This document shows, in pieces, positions 1-7,851 of a DNA stretch of 64,000 nt (position 1 is the first letter of the stretch; every line of letters begins with the position of its first letter). The DNA is from CAWDLX01 sp046728155 (lineage in GTDB: Bacteria; Actinomycetota; Actinomycetes; Mycobacteriales; Micromonosporaceae). The position numbers were made by a program, and so were the translations under genes. Location: positions 1-64,000 of the forward strand of contig JBKPDY010000023.1 of NCBI GenBank assembly GCA_046728155.1. The letters are read 5' to 3'. Below the pieces are notes generated by a model. That model saw only the letters and a list, made by a program, of their open reading frames with translations. It was not told where the DNA came from and did not search any database.

Positions 1-807
1 ACGTCGCGTGGACTGGGTCGGGTCGTCGCCGCCCTCGGGGTCGCCACGGAGGTGGTGATCGGCCTCGGCGGCTCGGCCACGAATGACGCCGGCGCCGGCA
101 TGCTCGCCGCACTCGGGGCGGTTTCGGTTGACGCCACCGGCGAGCGGGTACCGCGCGGGGGCCTCGCGCTGGCCCGCTGCGACCGCCTCGCCGGTCGGCC
201 GCATATCGGCCGGCTCGTGGCGGCCACCGACGTGGACAATCCGCTGACCGGTCCGAGCGGGGCTACCTACGTCTACGGTCCGCAGAAGGGTGTAGACCCG
301 CACGACCTGGCGACGCTGGACGCGGCGCTCGCGCGGTTCGCCGGCGTCCTGGAGCGGGACCTGCCGGGATGCCCGGGCGGGCTGGCGAGTCTGCCCGGGG
401 CGGGCGCCGCGGGCGGCATCGGAGCTGCCATCCTCGCGTGCGGTGGGCGTCGGGTCTCCGGATTCGGCCTGGTCCGAAGGTTGACCGGTCTGGACGCCGT
501 GATGGCGCACTGCGATCTGGTCGTGACCGGCGAGGGCAGCTTCGACGACCAGTCGATGCGGGGCAAGGTCGTCGTCGGCGTCGCGGCCGCCGCGGCAGAA
601 CGCGGCGTGCCGTGTGTCGTGCTCGCCGGTCGCGTCAACGTGGACGAGCGTGTGGCCCGCCCGGCAGGCATCACCGCGGCGTACTCGCTGGTCGACGAGC
701 TCGGGTCGGTCGAGGAGGCGCTTCGGCGGCCGGCGGAGGGTCTGCGGGCGCTCGGGGCGCGTCTGGCCCTCCACAAGCCATCTCCCGATCGCCACGATGT
801 GGCCTGA
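1..807 (+). CDS. Glycerate kinase (GlxK family), 3' part; 5' end outside window
   Basis: The frame is open from base 1 to the TGA at 805-807, giving 268 codons of the C-terminal two thirds of a glycerate kinase, which phosphorylates D-glycerate to a phosphoglycerate with ATP. The opening residues TSRGLGRVVAALG and the following glycine-rich VIGLGGSATNDAGAGML motif are hallmarks of the GlxK fold, as are GPSGATYVYGPQKG and VVTGEGSFDDQS further on. The first in-frame start candidate inside the window (GTG at 52) falls in the middle of the conserved GGSATND region, so it is not the true start. It lies just upstream of the erpA-adoK group, the same order as Rv2205c-Rv2204c-Rv2202c in M. tuberculosis. 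Confidence 0.9.
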   Translation, partial: TSRGLGRVVAALGVATEVVIGLGGSATNDAGAGMLAALGAVSVDATGERVPRGGLALARCDRLAGRPHIGRLVAATDVDNPLTGPSGATYVYGPQKGVDPHDLATLDAALARFAGVLERDLPGCPGGLASLPGAGAAGGIGAAILACGGRRVSGFGLVRRLTGLDAVMAHCDLVVTGEGSFDDQSMRGKVVVGVAAAAAERGVPCVVLAGRVNVDERVARPAGITAAYSLVDELGSVEEALRRPAEGLRALGARLALHKPSPDRHDVA

Positions 808-882
808 CGCACATGGTCGCCGAGTGCCTGTACGCAGGTAGCATGAGGTGGTCGGAACGACCAGAACGGGTAGGGAGCCACT

Positions 883-1230
883 GTGAGCACGCAGACCACA
901 GCCTCGACGGGCGTCGTCCTCACCGACGCGGCCGCAAGCAAGGCGAAGGCGCTGCTGGAGCAGGAGGGCAACGACAGCCTGCGCCTGCGCGTCCAGGTAC
1001 AGCCGGGCGGGTGTTCCGGTCTCCGGTACCAGCTCTTCTTCGATGAGCGGGACGTTGAGGGTGACCAGATCGCCGAGTTCGGCGGGGTCGAGGTTGTTGT
1101 CGACCGGTTCAGCGTCCCTTATCTCGCCGGCGCCACGATCGACTTCGTGGACCGGATCGACCAGCAGGGCTTCACGATCGACAACCCGAACGCCACCGGC
1201 TCCTGCGCCTGCGGCGACTCGTTCCACTGA
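883..1230 (+). CDS. erpA: Iron-sulfur cluster insertion protein ErpA (HesB/IscA family)
   Basis: A 115-residue A-type Fe-S carrier that receives clusters from the Suf/Isc machinery and hands them to client enzymes in the cytoplasm. The three ligand cysteines are visible: one in QPGGCSGLRY (about residue 44) and the C-terminal pair in GSCACGDSFH. Length matches the family. The GTG start at 883 is preceded by GGGAG six bases upstream. It sits between glycerate kinase and adenosine kinase, as in mycobacteria, and near a cysteine desulfurase and TusA, so sulfur and Fe-S genes cluster here beside the Fe-S-dependent bc1 complex genes. Confidence 0.93.
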   Translation: MSTQTTASTGVVLTDAAASKAKALLEQEGNDSLRLRVQVQPGGCSGLRYQLFFDERDVEGDQIAEFGGVEVVVDRFSVPYLAGATIDFVDRIDQQGFTIDNPNATGSCACGDSFH

Positions 1231-1363
1231 CACCGGGGGCTCGCCGGTAACCTGAGGCTGTCGCGTATCGGGCAGACAGCGTTTCGAATGGCGCCCTGAC
1301 TGTTGGCTGACCGGTAGGCTTTCGCTCGCCCGCCGTTAGCCGACACATCACCTGGGGTCACCC

Positions 1364-2347
1364 ATGAAGATCGCCGTCACCGGTTCGATCGCGACTGACC
1401 ATCTGATGCACTTTCCCGGCCGCTTTGCCGAACAGTTCCTCACCGATCAGCTGCACAAGGTCTCGTTGTCGTTCCTCGTCGACGATCTCGTCGTCCGGCG
1501 CGGCGGAATAGCGGCGAACATCGCGTTCGGCATGGCGCAGCTGGGCCTCAATCCGGCGCTCGTCGGTGCGGTCGGCAGTGACTTCGACCTGGACTATCGG
1601 GCCTGGCTCGACCGGCACGGGGTCGACACGGCCTCCGTTCACGTCAGCGAGACCGCCCACACCGCTCGGTTCGTCTGCACGACCGACCAGGACATGTGCC
1701 AGATCGCCTCGTTCTACGCGGGTGCCATGACCGAGGCGCGCAACATCGAGCTGCGCCCGGTAGCCGACCGCCTCGGCGGACTGGACCTGGTCATCATCAG
1801 CCCCAACGACCCGCTCGGCATGGTCCGGCACACCCAGGAATGCCGCGAGCTGGGGTACCCGTTCGTGGCCGACCCCTCTCAGCAGCTGGCCCGCATGACC
1901 GGTGAGGAGATTCGCGCCCTGGTCGACGGGGCCGCCTACCTCATCACCAACGAGTACGAGAGGCAATTGCTCGAGCAGAAGACCGGACTCTCGGACGACG
2001 AGGTGCTCGATCGGGTCGCGGTTCGGGTAACCACCCTCGGCAAGGACGGCGTCCGCATCACCGGTCTGGATGGCGAACCCCTGCACGTCCCGGTGGCGCA
2101 GGAGGTCCATGCCTACGATCCGACCGGCGTCGGCGACGGATTCCGGTCGGGGTTCTTCGCCGCCCGGTCCTGGGGGCTCTCGCTGGAGCGCTCGGCCCAG
2201 GTGGGCTCCCTGCTCGCCACGTTGGTGCTGGAGACCGTGGGCACCCAGGAGTACGACCTGCGTCCCGACATCTTCGTCAAGCGGCTGGCCGAGTCCTACG
2301 GCGACGATTCGGCCGCCGACGTGCGCCCCTTCCTGCCCGGCGCATGA
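1364..2347 (+). CDS. adoK: Adenosine kinase-type PfkB carbohydrate kinase
   Basis: This 327-residue ribokinase-fold enzyme closely resembles the mycobacterial adenosine kinase (Rv2202c), which makes AMP from adenosine and ATP. The N-terminus MKIAVTGSIATDHLMHFPGRF and the RGGIAANIAFGMAQLG and SETAHTARFVCTTD segments match that protein nearly word for word from memory. The PfkB signature DPTGVGDGFRSGFF near residue 250 contains the catalytic Asp of the anion hole. The ATG start is preceded by GGGG about 6 nt upstream. An older annotation for such genes is generic 'carbohydrate kinase'; the family match makes adenosine the likely substrate, though this is inference. Confidence 0.88.
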   Translation: MKIAVTGSIATDHLMHFPGRFAEQFLTDQLHKVSLSFLVDDLVVRRGGIAANIAFGMAQLGLNPALVGAVGSDFDLDYRAWLDRHGVDTASVHVSETAHTARFVCTTDQDMCQIASFYAGAMTEARNIELRPVADRLGGLDLVIISPNDPLGMVRHTQECRELGYPFVADPSQQLARMTGEEIRALVDGAAYLITNEYERQLLEQKTGLSDDEVLDRVAVRVTTLGKDGVRITGLDGEPLHVPVAQEVHAYDPTGVGDGFRSGFFAARSWGLSLERSAQVGSLLATLVLETVGTQEYDLRPDIFVKRLAESYGDDSAADVRPFLPGA

Positions 2348-2369
2348 CTCCTCGTCGCTGCGGCGTACG

Positions 2370-2594
2370 TCAGTGGCGGCGGCGTACGTCGTAGGTGGCT
2401 GCGGCCGGGGAGCCGGCGAACTCCTGATTCCGCATGCGGCACCAGGCCGCGATGTCTCCAGCTGCGGCCGGGTCGTCGGCGAGGATACGCAAGGTCGCGC
2501 CCACCGCTAACTCCGGCAACCGTCGCGCCAACGCGATCACGGGTAACGGGCAGCGCTGGCCCCGGCAGTCCAGGACGTCGTCGACCACTGTCAC
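2370..2594 (-). CDS. TusA-family sulfur carrier protein
   Basis: A 74-residue TusA/SirA-like protein that would accept persulfide sulfur from the neighbouring cysteine desulfurase. The signature CRGQRCPLPVIAL holds the persulfide cysteine in its CPxP motif near residue 15. The GTG start at 2594 has GGAGG eight bases upstream. The same frame remains open upstream to an ATG at 2756 that overlaps the stop of the desulfurase gene (ATGA); those extra 54 codons are a copy of a dispersed repeat, not TusA sequence, so the short form is preferred. If the long form is made, it is an in-frame fusion. Transcription is presumably shared with the desulfurase just upstream. Confidence 0.85.
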   Translation of the reverse strand: MTVVDDVLDCRGQRCPLPVIALARRLPELAVGATLRILADDPAAAGDIAAWCRMRNQEFAGSPAAATYDVRRRH

Positions 2595-2600
2595 TTCAGT

Positions 2601-2752
2601 CGCCTCCGCGCTAGTTTCGCACCTGCCACCCCACGCAATGCTTCGATGTTCGGCTCGCAAGCTCGCCGAAGCTGCTCCGCTTCGCTCCACGTCTGCGCGG
2701 GGCCCAGGCGCGGGGCTGTCGGCCCTACGATGCTCACTCGCTGTCGGCTCAG
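2601..2752 (-). repeat. Dispersed stop-start repeat, long variant, decayed copy A
   Basis: Read on the minus strand, this begins directly at the stop of the cysteine desulfurase gene with TGAGCCGACAGCGAG and ends in GCGCGGAGGCG before the tusA start. Its 5' end encodes MTEPTASEHRRA, and the middle carries the block GCAGACGTGGAGCG seen also at about 56695-56709. It is the same element as at 42670-42747 and 56558-56769. Compared with the long copy upstream of aroF, an indel has shifted the frame: here the peptide frame continues into tusA instead of ending on a TGA over the GTG start. The other frame still ends at that GTGA. Confidence 0.85.
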
Positions 2753-3877
2753 TCACAGGCTCGCCACTCCCGCTTCGGCCCGGAGCGACGCGACGATACC
2801 CGGGAGCTCAGCGAGGAAACGGTCGACCTGCTCCGAGGTGGTCTCGCGGTGCAGGGACAGGCGCACGTTGCCGTGTGAGAGCACTCCCATCGCCTCGAGG
2901 ACGTGACTCGGGCGGAGGGTCGACGAGGTGCACGACGAGCCGGACGAGACCGCGAAACCGCGCCGGTCGAGGGCGTGCAGCAGGGCCTCGCCGTCGACGT
3001 ACAGGCAGGAGAACGTGACGAGGTTCGGCAGCCGGTCGACCGGATCGCCCACGACCTCCACGTCGGGGATCGTCGACGCGACGGCCGAGCGGATCCGGTC
3101 CACCAGTGGGCGCAGACGCTTGTCCTCGGCGGCCGCTTCCGACTGCGCTGCCCGCAGCGCCGCGGCCGCTGCGACGACCAGTGGCAGGGCCACCTCCGCC
3201 GGGGCCACCGGCGCGGGCGTGAACCGGACGCCGGAGCCGACGACAAGGAGCCCGACCCCGGCCGGGCCGCCCCACTTGTGGGCGCTGCCGGTGAGCACCG
3301 CCCATCCGGTCGCCGCCTGCATCCGCCCCAACGTCTGCGCCGCGTCCACGATCAGGGGCACGCCCGAGTCGCGACACGCGGTGGCGGCATCGGCGACCGG
3401 CTGGACGGTACCCACCTCGTGGTTCGCGCTCATGAGGGCGGCCGCCGCGACGCCCGGCGCAGACACCGCCGACCGCCAGCCGGAGAGGTCCACCCGGCCC
3501 AGCCGGTCTACCGCGACCGGAACTGTCGACGTGGCGCTGTTGAGGATGGCCGAATGCTCCACCGCCGAGTGCACGACGGTCGAGCCGATGCGGTGGCGTG
3601 CCGCCAGCAGACCGTCGACCGCCCGGTGGCAGGCCTCGGTACCGCTGGCGCAGAAGGTGACCTCCTCCGGGCGTACGGCGATGACCTCAGCGACCGCGGC
3701 CCGGGCCGCGTCCAGGAGCAACTGGGCCCGCCGGCCCTGCCGGTAGAGCTTGCCCGGGTCGGCCCATCCGTCGTCGAGTGACGCCTGCAACGCCTCCCGA
3801 GCGGCCGGGTGCAACGGCGCCGCGGCCGCCGCATCAAAGTACGCGACGGAATCCCCGATACCTGCGGGCGCGGCCAC
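2753..3877 (-). CDS. Cysteine desulfurase (class V aminotransferase, NifS/IscS type)
   Basis: A 374-residue PLP enzyme that removes sulfur from cysteine to give alanine and an enzyme-bound persulfide. The PLP lysine lies in TGSAHKWGGPAGVG (about residue 210), the cofactor Asp/Gln in VDAAQTLG, and the persulfide cysteine in SSGSSCTSSTLRPS (about residue 325). The N-terminus YFDAAAAAPLHPAAREAL is the usual family start. Its stop overlaps the start of the repeat-encoded peptide and TusA follows, so desulfurase and sulfur carrier form one unit. It is divergent from ctaC. The partner arrangement suggests supply of sulfur for tRNA thiolation, molybdopterin or Fe-S use; which one cannot be told. Confidence 0.9.
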   Translation of the reverse strand: MAAPAGIGDSVAYFDAAAAAPLHPAAREALQASLDDGWADPGKLYRQGRRAQLLLDAARAAVAEVIAVRPEEVTFCASGTEACHRAVDGLLAARHRIGSTVVHSAVEHSAILNSATSTVPVAVDRLGRVDLSGWRSAVSAPGVAAAALMSANHEVGTVQPVADAATACRDSGVPLIVDAAQTLGRMQAATGWAVLTGSAHKWGGPAGVGLLVVGSGVRFTPAPVAPAEVALPLVVAAAAALRAAQSEAAAEDKRLRPLVDRIRSAVASTIPDVEVVGDPVDRLPNLVTFSCLYVDGEALLHALDRRGFAVSSGSSCTSSTLRPSHVLEAMGVLSHGNVRLSLHRETTSEQVDRFLAELPGIVASLRAEAGVASL

Positions 3878-4035
3878 GACCCAACGGTAACGTCCGGGTT
3901 GCAGGCGGATACGGAAGGCGTCGACCCCTGGCCCACCGATTGCGGTCCGGTCGAGTAGTCTGCGGTCGTCGCCAAGAGACGACCTTGGCCTGTGTTGAGC
4001 CAGGTGAGGGCGCGCTGACGAGGAGGCAGAAACTC

Positions 4036-4944
4036 GTGGTCGGTTCGCAGGCTTCGAATGACGCGATGCCCAGGAGGCGGGGGACTCTGCGCCGGGTGCT
4101 GGGCATCGTGGCGGTCGGTGCCACCACCATCGCGTCGGCCAGCGCCTGCTCCTTCGACCAGGCGTTCTCGCTCGGCTGGCCGCAGGGCGGGATCACACCG
4201 CAGAGCCACGAGATGTTCAACCTGTGGATCGGCTCGGCCGCCGCGGCGCTCGCGGTCGGCTTCTTCGTCTGGGGCCTGATCTTCTGGTGCGTCATCCGCT
4301 ACCGCAAGCGGGGCGACACGCTGCCGCCGCAGACCCGGTACAACATGCCGATCGAGGTGCTGTACTCCGTCGCGCCGTTTCTCATCGTCTCGGTGCTCTT
4401 CTACTACACCGCGGTCGTGCAGACGAGCGTGAACAAGCTCCCGGACAACCCGGCGGTCACGGTGGACGTTCAGGCGTTCCGGTGGAACTGGAAGTTCGGG
4501 TACCCGGACACGGCTGGCCCGGACGGCAAGCCGGTCTTCACCGTGGGCGACGACAGTTACATCCCGGTGCTGGTGCTGCCGGCCAACGAGACAATCCTGT
4601 TCGTCGAGCACTCAAGCGATGTCATCCACTCGTTCTGGGTGCCGGACCTGCTGTTCAAGCGGGATGTCTTCCCCGGCAACGTGATAAACCGGTTCTCGGT
4701 GACGCTGCAGTCGACCGGCGCCTACGTCGGGCGCTGCGCCGAACTCTGCGGCACCTATCACTCGATGATGAATTTCGAGCTGCGGGTGGTGACGCCCGCC
4801 GAGTATGCGACGTTCATCAAGGACAAAGAGGCGGGGATGACGACCCCGGAGGCGCTCCACGACATCGGCCAGGATCCGTACGCGACGACGACGCATCCGT
4901 TTCCGACGAAGCGCACCAGCGACGCCTCGAGTCCGAGCAGCTGA
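4036..4944 (+). CDS. ctaC: Cytochrome c oxidase subunit II
   Basis: A 302-residue subunit II of the aa3 oxidase, carrying the CuA centre that takes electrons from the bc1 complex. It has an export signal ending in SASACSFDQ (a lipobox-like cysteine near residue 37), two membrane segments around residues 62-85 and 110-130, and a periplasmic cupredoxin domain. The CuA ligands are in GRCAELCGTYHSMM, with an upstream His in SSDVIHSFWVPD. The frame is open from 3778, but the GTG at 4036 has GAGGAGG about 10 nt upstream and gives the normal N-terminus. ctaF follows after 11 nt. The gene for subunit I (ctaD) is not here. Confidence 0.93.
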   Translation: MVGSQASNDAMPRRRGTLRRVLGIVAVGATTIASASACSFDQAFSLGWPQGGITPQSHEMFNLWIGSAAAALAVGFFVWGLIFWCVIRYRKRGDTLPPQTRYNMPIEVLYSVAPFLIVSVLFYYTAVVQTSVNKLPDNPAVTVDVQAFRWNWKFGYPDTAGPDGKPVFTVGDDSYIPVLVLPANETILFVEHSSDVIHSFWVPDLLFKRDVFPGNVINRFSVTLQSTGAYVGRCAELCGTYHSMMNFELRVVTPAEYATFIKDKEAGMTTPEALHDIGQDPYATTTHPFPTKRTSDASSPSS

Positions 4945-4955
4945 GGGGTCCCGCG

Positions 4956-5375
4956 ATGAGATCAGAGTTCCGGTTCTTCGCCGTCATCACCACGTTCCTC
5001 TTCCTCGCCTGCGGGTTGTACGCGTGGTGGACACACTACGAGTTCGGCCATTACGAGTGGGTCGGCATCGTGGCGTTGGCCCTCTCCGGGCTGCTGTGCG
5101 CGATGTGCGGTGGCTACTTCTGGTTCGTCGCCCGCCGCATCGATCCCCGACCCGAGGACCGGCCGCGGGCCGAAATCGCCGAGGGCGCGGGCGAGGTCGG
5201 CTTCTTCAGTCCAGGCAGCTACTACCCGTTCGGGCTGGGTCTATCCACTGTGGTCGCCGGGCTTGGCCTCGTCTACCAGCAGTGGTGGCTGGTCGGTGCC
5301 GGAATGGTCGGACTGTTGATCGGTACCGGCGGCCTCCTCTTCGAGTACTACACGGGCGCCCGCCGAAGCCACTGA
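4956..5375 (+). CDS. ctaF: Cytochrome c oxidase subunit IV (actinobacterial CtaF)
   Basis: A 139-residue integral membrane subunit special to actinobacterial aa3 oxidases. It shows the family start MRSEFRFFAVITTFLFL, four hydrophobic segments, and the polar SPGSYYPFGLGL loop. Length equals the mycobacterial protein. The ATG is preceded by GAGGGG and is 11 nt after the ctaC stop, so the two are co-transcribed. A soluble-looking frame overlaps its upstream part, but only the stretch from 4956 has CtaF sequence. Confidence 0.92.
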   Translation: MRSEFRFFAVITTFLFLACGLYAWWTHYEFGHYEWVGIVALALSGLLCAMCGGYFWFVARRIDPRPEDRPRAEIAEGAGEVGFFSPGSYYPFGLGLSTVVAGLGLVYQQWWLVGAGMVGLLIGTGGLLFEYYTGARRSH

Positions 5376-5438
5376 GCTGGCGGCCGGATCCCCGCGTTGA
5401 GGCGCTCGCGCGGAGGTCCGGCAGATCCCTTGACGGGC

Positions 5439-6014
5439 TCAGTGGGCGTTGGCGGCGGCGTCCAGCTTGGCCGCGCGCTCGGCAGCGGCTTGAGCGGCAA
5501 GGCCGGCGGTTCGCTGTTTCGAAGCACTCGCCAGGTCGGTCGGGCTCACAGCGAGGTTGCCGAACGTCTTGACAGCCTGGTAGTAGGTCCACGCCAGGCT
5601 GTAGCACGCGGACCGAACAAAGATGTTGTACGTCCCACACTTGGTTCTGAGGTCGAAGTAGAACGTGTCGTCGATACGGGACTTGTTCGCGTCGAACGTG
5701 CCGACAGTCTTGAAGTTGCGGTAGCCGAAGTCGTGGTGCCAGCAGGGGAGACGAAAGTCGAATCCGAGCGGCTGGTCGGGACTGTCGGAGCAGTAGTCGG
5801 TCGACCAGTCAAAACGGTATGCGGTCCACGCGCCCTGGTTCTGACGAGCCGCGTTCCACGCGTTGTAGCTGGTACTGGTCGGTTGGGTCCAGCTGGTCAG
5901 GACAGCGATCTTCTGTTGGAGCGTCACGGCCCACGCGGGATCCGCGGCGACGAGGGCGAGCAGGACGCTCATGAAGGGGACGAGCAGGATCGTGGCGAGA
6001 CGGCGGGGGTTCAT
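5439..6014 (-). CDS. Secreted prokaryotic phospholipase A2
   Basis: A 191-residue exported protein. Residues 1-29 form a signal peptide (RR, hydrophobic core, cleavage after AWA). The mature part has the prokaryotic PLA2 catalytic motif LPCWHHDFGYRNF, with the His-Asp pair that activates water for release of the sn-2 fatty acid, and several cysteines that would form disulfides as in the Streptomyces enzyme. It lies on the minus strand between ctaF and qcrB, where mycobacteria carry unrelated genes, so it looks like an insertion into the respiratory block. The C-terminus is alanine-rich and probably helical. Substrate preference cannot be read from the sequence. Confidence 0.85.
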   Translation of the reverse strand: MNPRRLATILLVPFMSVLLALVAADPAWAVTLQQKIAVLTSWTQPTSTSYNAWNAARQNQGAWTAYRFDWSTDYCSDSPDQPLGFDFRLPCWHHDFGYRNFKTVGTFDANKSRIDDTFYFDLRTKCGTYNIFVRSACYSLAWTYYQAVKTFGNLAVSPTDLASASKQRTAGLAAQAAAERAAKLDAAANAH

Positions 6015-6120
6015 GCGTCACCTCGAGGCGGCAGCCGGAACGGGGGAGGTTCACTGCCTTAACGATTCTTGTGCCTCGATGGCGCGTGGGGAAGAGCCTT
6101 GGGGCCCCCCAAGGACGCAA

Positions 6121-6164
6121 CAGGGGCACCCTATTTAGCACAAAGCGTCAATAGGGTGCCCCTG
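6121..6164. repeat. GGGGCACCCT hairpin, copy 1; likely terminator of qcrB operon
   Basis: A perfect 15-bp stem (CAGGGGCACCCTATT at 6121-6135 against its complement at 6150-6164) with a 14-nt loop lies 50 nt past the qcrB stop. A second near-palindrome, CCTTGGGG around two bases at 6097-6114, follows. A related hairpin is at 45434-45471; loop and flanks are also similar, so this is a dispersed repeat as well as a terminator candidate. The whole gap 6015-6213 holds nothing else recognised apart from presumed control signals for the phospholipase gene. Confidence 0.75.
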
Positions 6165-6213
6165 CTGACATGCGATCGACACGTGGCCGCCCAGGTGGCC
6201 GGTGGGCCGTGAC

Positions 6214-7851
6214 TCAGTGGCGCGGCACCTCTTCAAGCTCGGGACGCTCGGGGGCCGGCGATACCGGCCTCGCCGCTGGCGGCAGGACCGGCCCGGGCCT
6301 CTCAATTGGACGGAAGAACCCGCGTACGGCGGGAGCCAGCGCACCCAGCTTGTTCATCTTCTTCGGGACCGGGGTGCCGGCGTACTCCAGGGCCGGGCGG
6401 CCGTGTCCGTCGGGTGAGGCCAAGGGCTGGTGGACCTCGATGAAGCGACCGTCGGGCAGCCGACGGATGATGCCGGTCTCCACGCCGTGGACGAGCACCT
6501 CGCGGTCGTGCTGTTGCAGCGAGAGGCAGACCCGGTACGTGACGTAGTAGGCGAGCGGCGGCGCCAGCAGGACGCCGATCCGACCGGCCCAGGTCACCGC
6601 GTTCAGGCTGATGTTGAGCTTGTCGGCCAACACGTCGTTGCCGCCCGAGATCAGCAGCACGCCGTAGAAGGCGATCGCCATCGCGCCCAACGCTGTGCGA
6701 GCGGGCACGTCACGCGGCCGCTGCAGCAGGTTGTGGATCGTCCTGTCCCTGGTACGCCGGGCCTCGATGAACGGATAGAACATCGGCAACACGGTCAGCA
6801 GGCCCGGCAGGACGATTGTCGGCCAGAAGAGGGCCGGGATCCGGTACGGGAGCCACGAGTACGGGCCGATGTCCAGGGCGGGCATCAGACGGGTCGACCC
6901 GTCCAGGAACATCACGTACCAGTCCGGCTGGCTGCCGGAGGAGACGACGCCCGCCTTGTACGGCCCGAACAGCCAGATCGGGTTGATCTGCAGCAGGCCC
7001 GCCATGAGCGCGATCACCCCGAACACGATCAGGAAGAAGGCCGTCGCCTTCACCGCGAACGTGGGGAACATCCGCACGCCCACGACGTTGTCGTTGGTCC
7101 GGCCGGGACCTGGCCACTGGGTGTGCTTCTGTTTCACCAGCAGCGTCAGGTGCACGGTGATCAGTGCGAGGATGATGAGCGGGATCAGGAAAACGTGCAG
7201 GATGTAGAGCCGCGGCAGGATCTCGGTCCCGGGGAACTCACTCCCGAACAGGGACACCGCCGTCCACGACCCGATCACCGGGATCGACAGGACGATCGCA
7301 TACCCGATGCGAAGCCCCGTGCCGGAGAGCGCGTCGTCGGGAAGGGAGTACCCAGCGAAGCCCTCCAAGAAGGCCAGCCAGAACAGGGTCAGGCCGATGA
7401 TCCAGTTCAGCTCGCGCGGCTTGCGGAACGCGCCGGTGAAGAAGATGCGGAACATGTGAACCACGATCGCGGCCACGAACAGCAGCGCCGCCCAGTGGTG
7501 CATCTGGCGCATGACCAGACCGCCGCGCACGTCGAACGAGAGGTTCAGCGACGTCTCGTATGCCTTGGTCATCTCGATACCGCGCAGCGGGGCGTAGCCG
7601 CCGTTGTACTTGACCTCGGCTGCCGACGGGTCGAAGAACAGCGCCAGGAACGTACCGGTGAGCAGCAGGGTGATGAACGAATAGAGCGCGATCTCGCCGA
7701 GCAGGAAGGACCAGTGGTCGGGGAACACCTTGTTGAAGAGGCGGCGAAGCGGCGTGGAGACCTGGAACCGCTCGTCGATGGCTCTGCCGCTGGCGGCCGG
7801 CAACTGGGCGAGATCGAGCCGGCGTCTGCGGTTCGTGTCACGGGTGGTCAT
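6214..7851 (-). CDS. qcrB: Cytochrome bc1 complex cytochrome b subunit
   Basis: A 545-residue cytochrome b of the menaquinol:cytochrome c oxidoreductase. After a soluble N-terminus come the b-type core helices with paired haem-ligand histidines (MRQMHHWAALLFVAAIVVH and the later YILHVFLIPL...HLTLL segments), the Qo-site GYSLPDDALSGTGLR, and an actinobacterial C-terminal extension ending in EVPRH. The ATG at 7851 overlaps the qcrA stop by four bases (ATGA), indicating translational coupling in the order qcrC-qcrA-qcrB. A hairpin follows the stop. Confidence 0.95.
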   Translation of the reverse strand: MTTRDTNRRRRLDLAQLPAASGRAIDERFQVSTPLRRLFNKVFPDHWSFLLGEIALYSFITLLLTGTFLALFFDPSAAEVKYNGGYAPLRGIEMTKAYETSLNLSFDVRGGLVMRQMHHWAALLFVAAIVVHMFRIFFTGAFRKPRELNWIIGLTLFWLAFLEGFAGYSLPDDALSGTGLRIGYAIVLSIPVIGSWTAVSLFGSEFPGTEILPRLYILHVFLIPLIILALITVHLTLLVKQKHTQWPGPGRTNDNVVGVRMFPTFAVKATAFFLIVFGVIALMAGLLQINPIWLFGPYKAGVVSSGSQPDWYVMFLDGSTRLMPALDIGPYSWLPYRIPALFWPTIVLPGLLTVLPMFYPFIEARRTRDRTIHNLLQRPRDVPARTALGAMAIAFYGVLLISGGNDVLADKLNISLNAVTWAGRIGVLLAPPLAYYVTYRVCLSLQQHDREVLVHGVETGIIRRLPDGRFIEVHQPLASPDGHGRPALEYAGTPVPKKMNKLGALAPAVRGFFRPIERPGPVLPPAARPVSPAPERPELEEVPRH

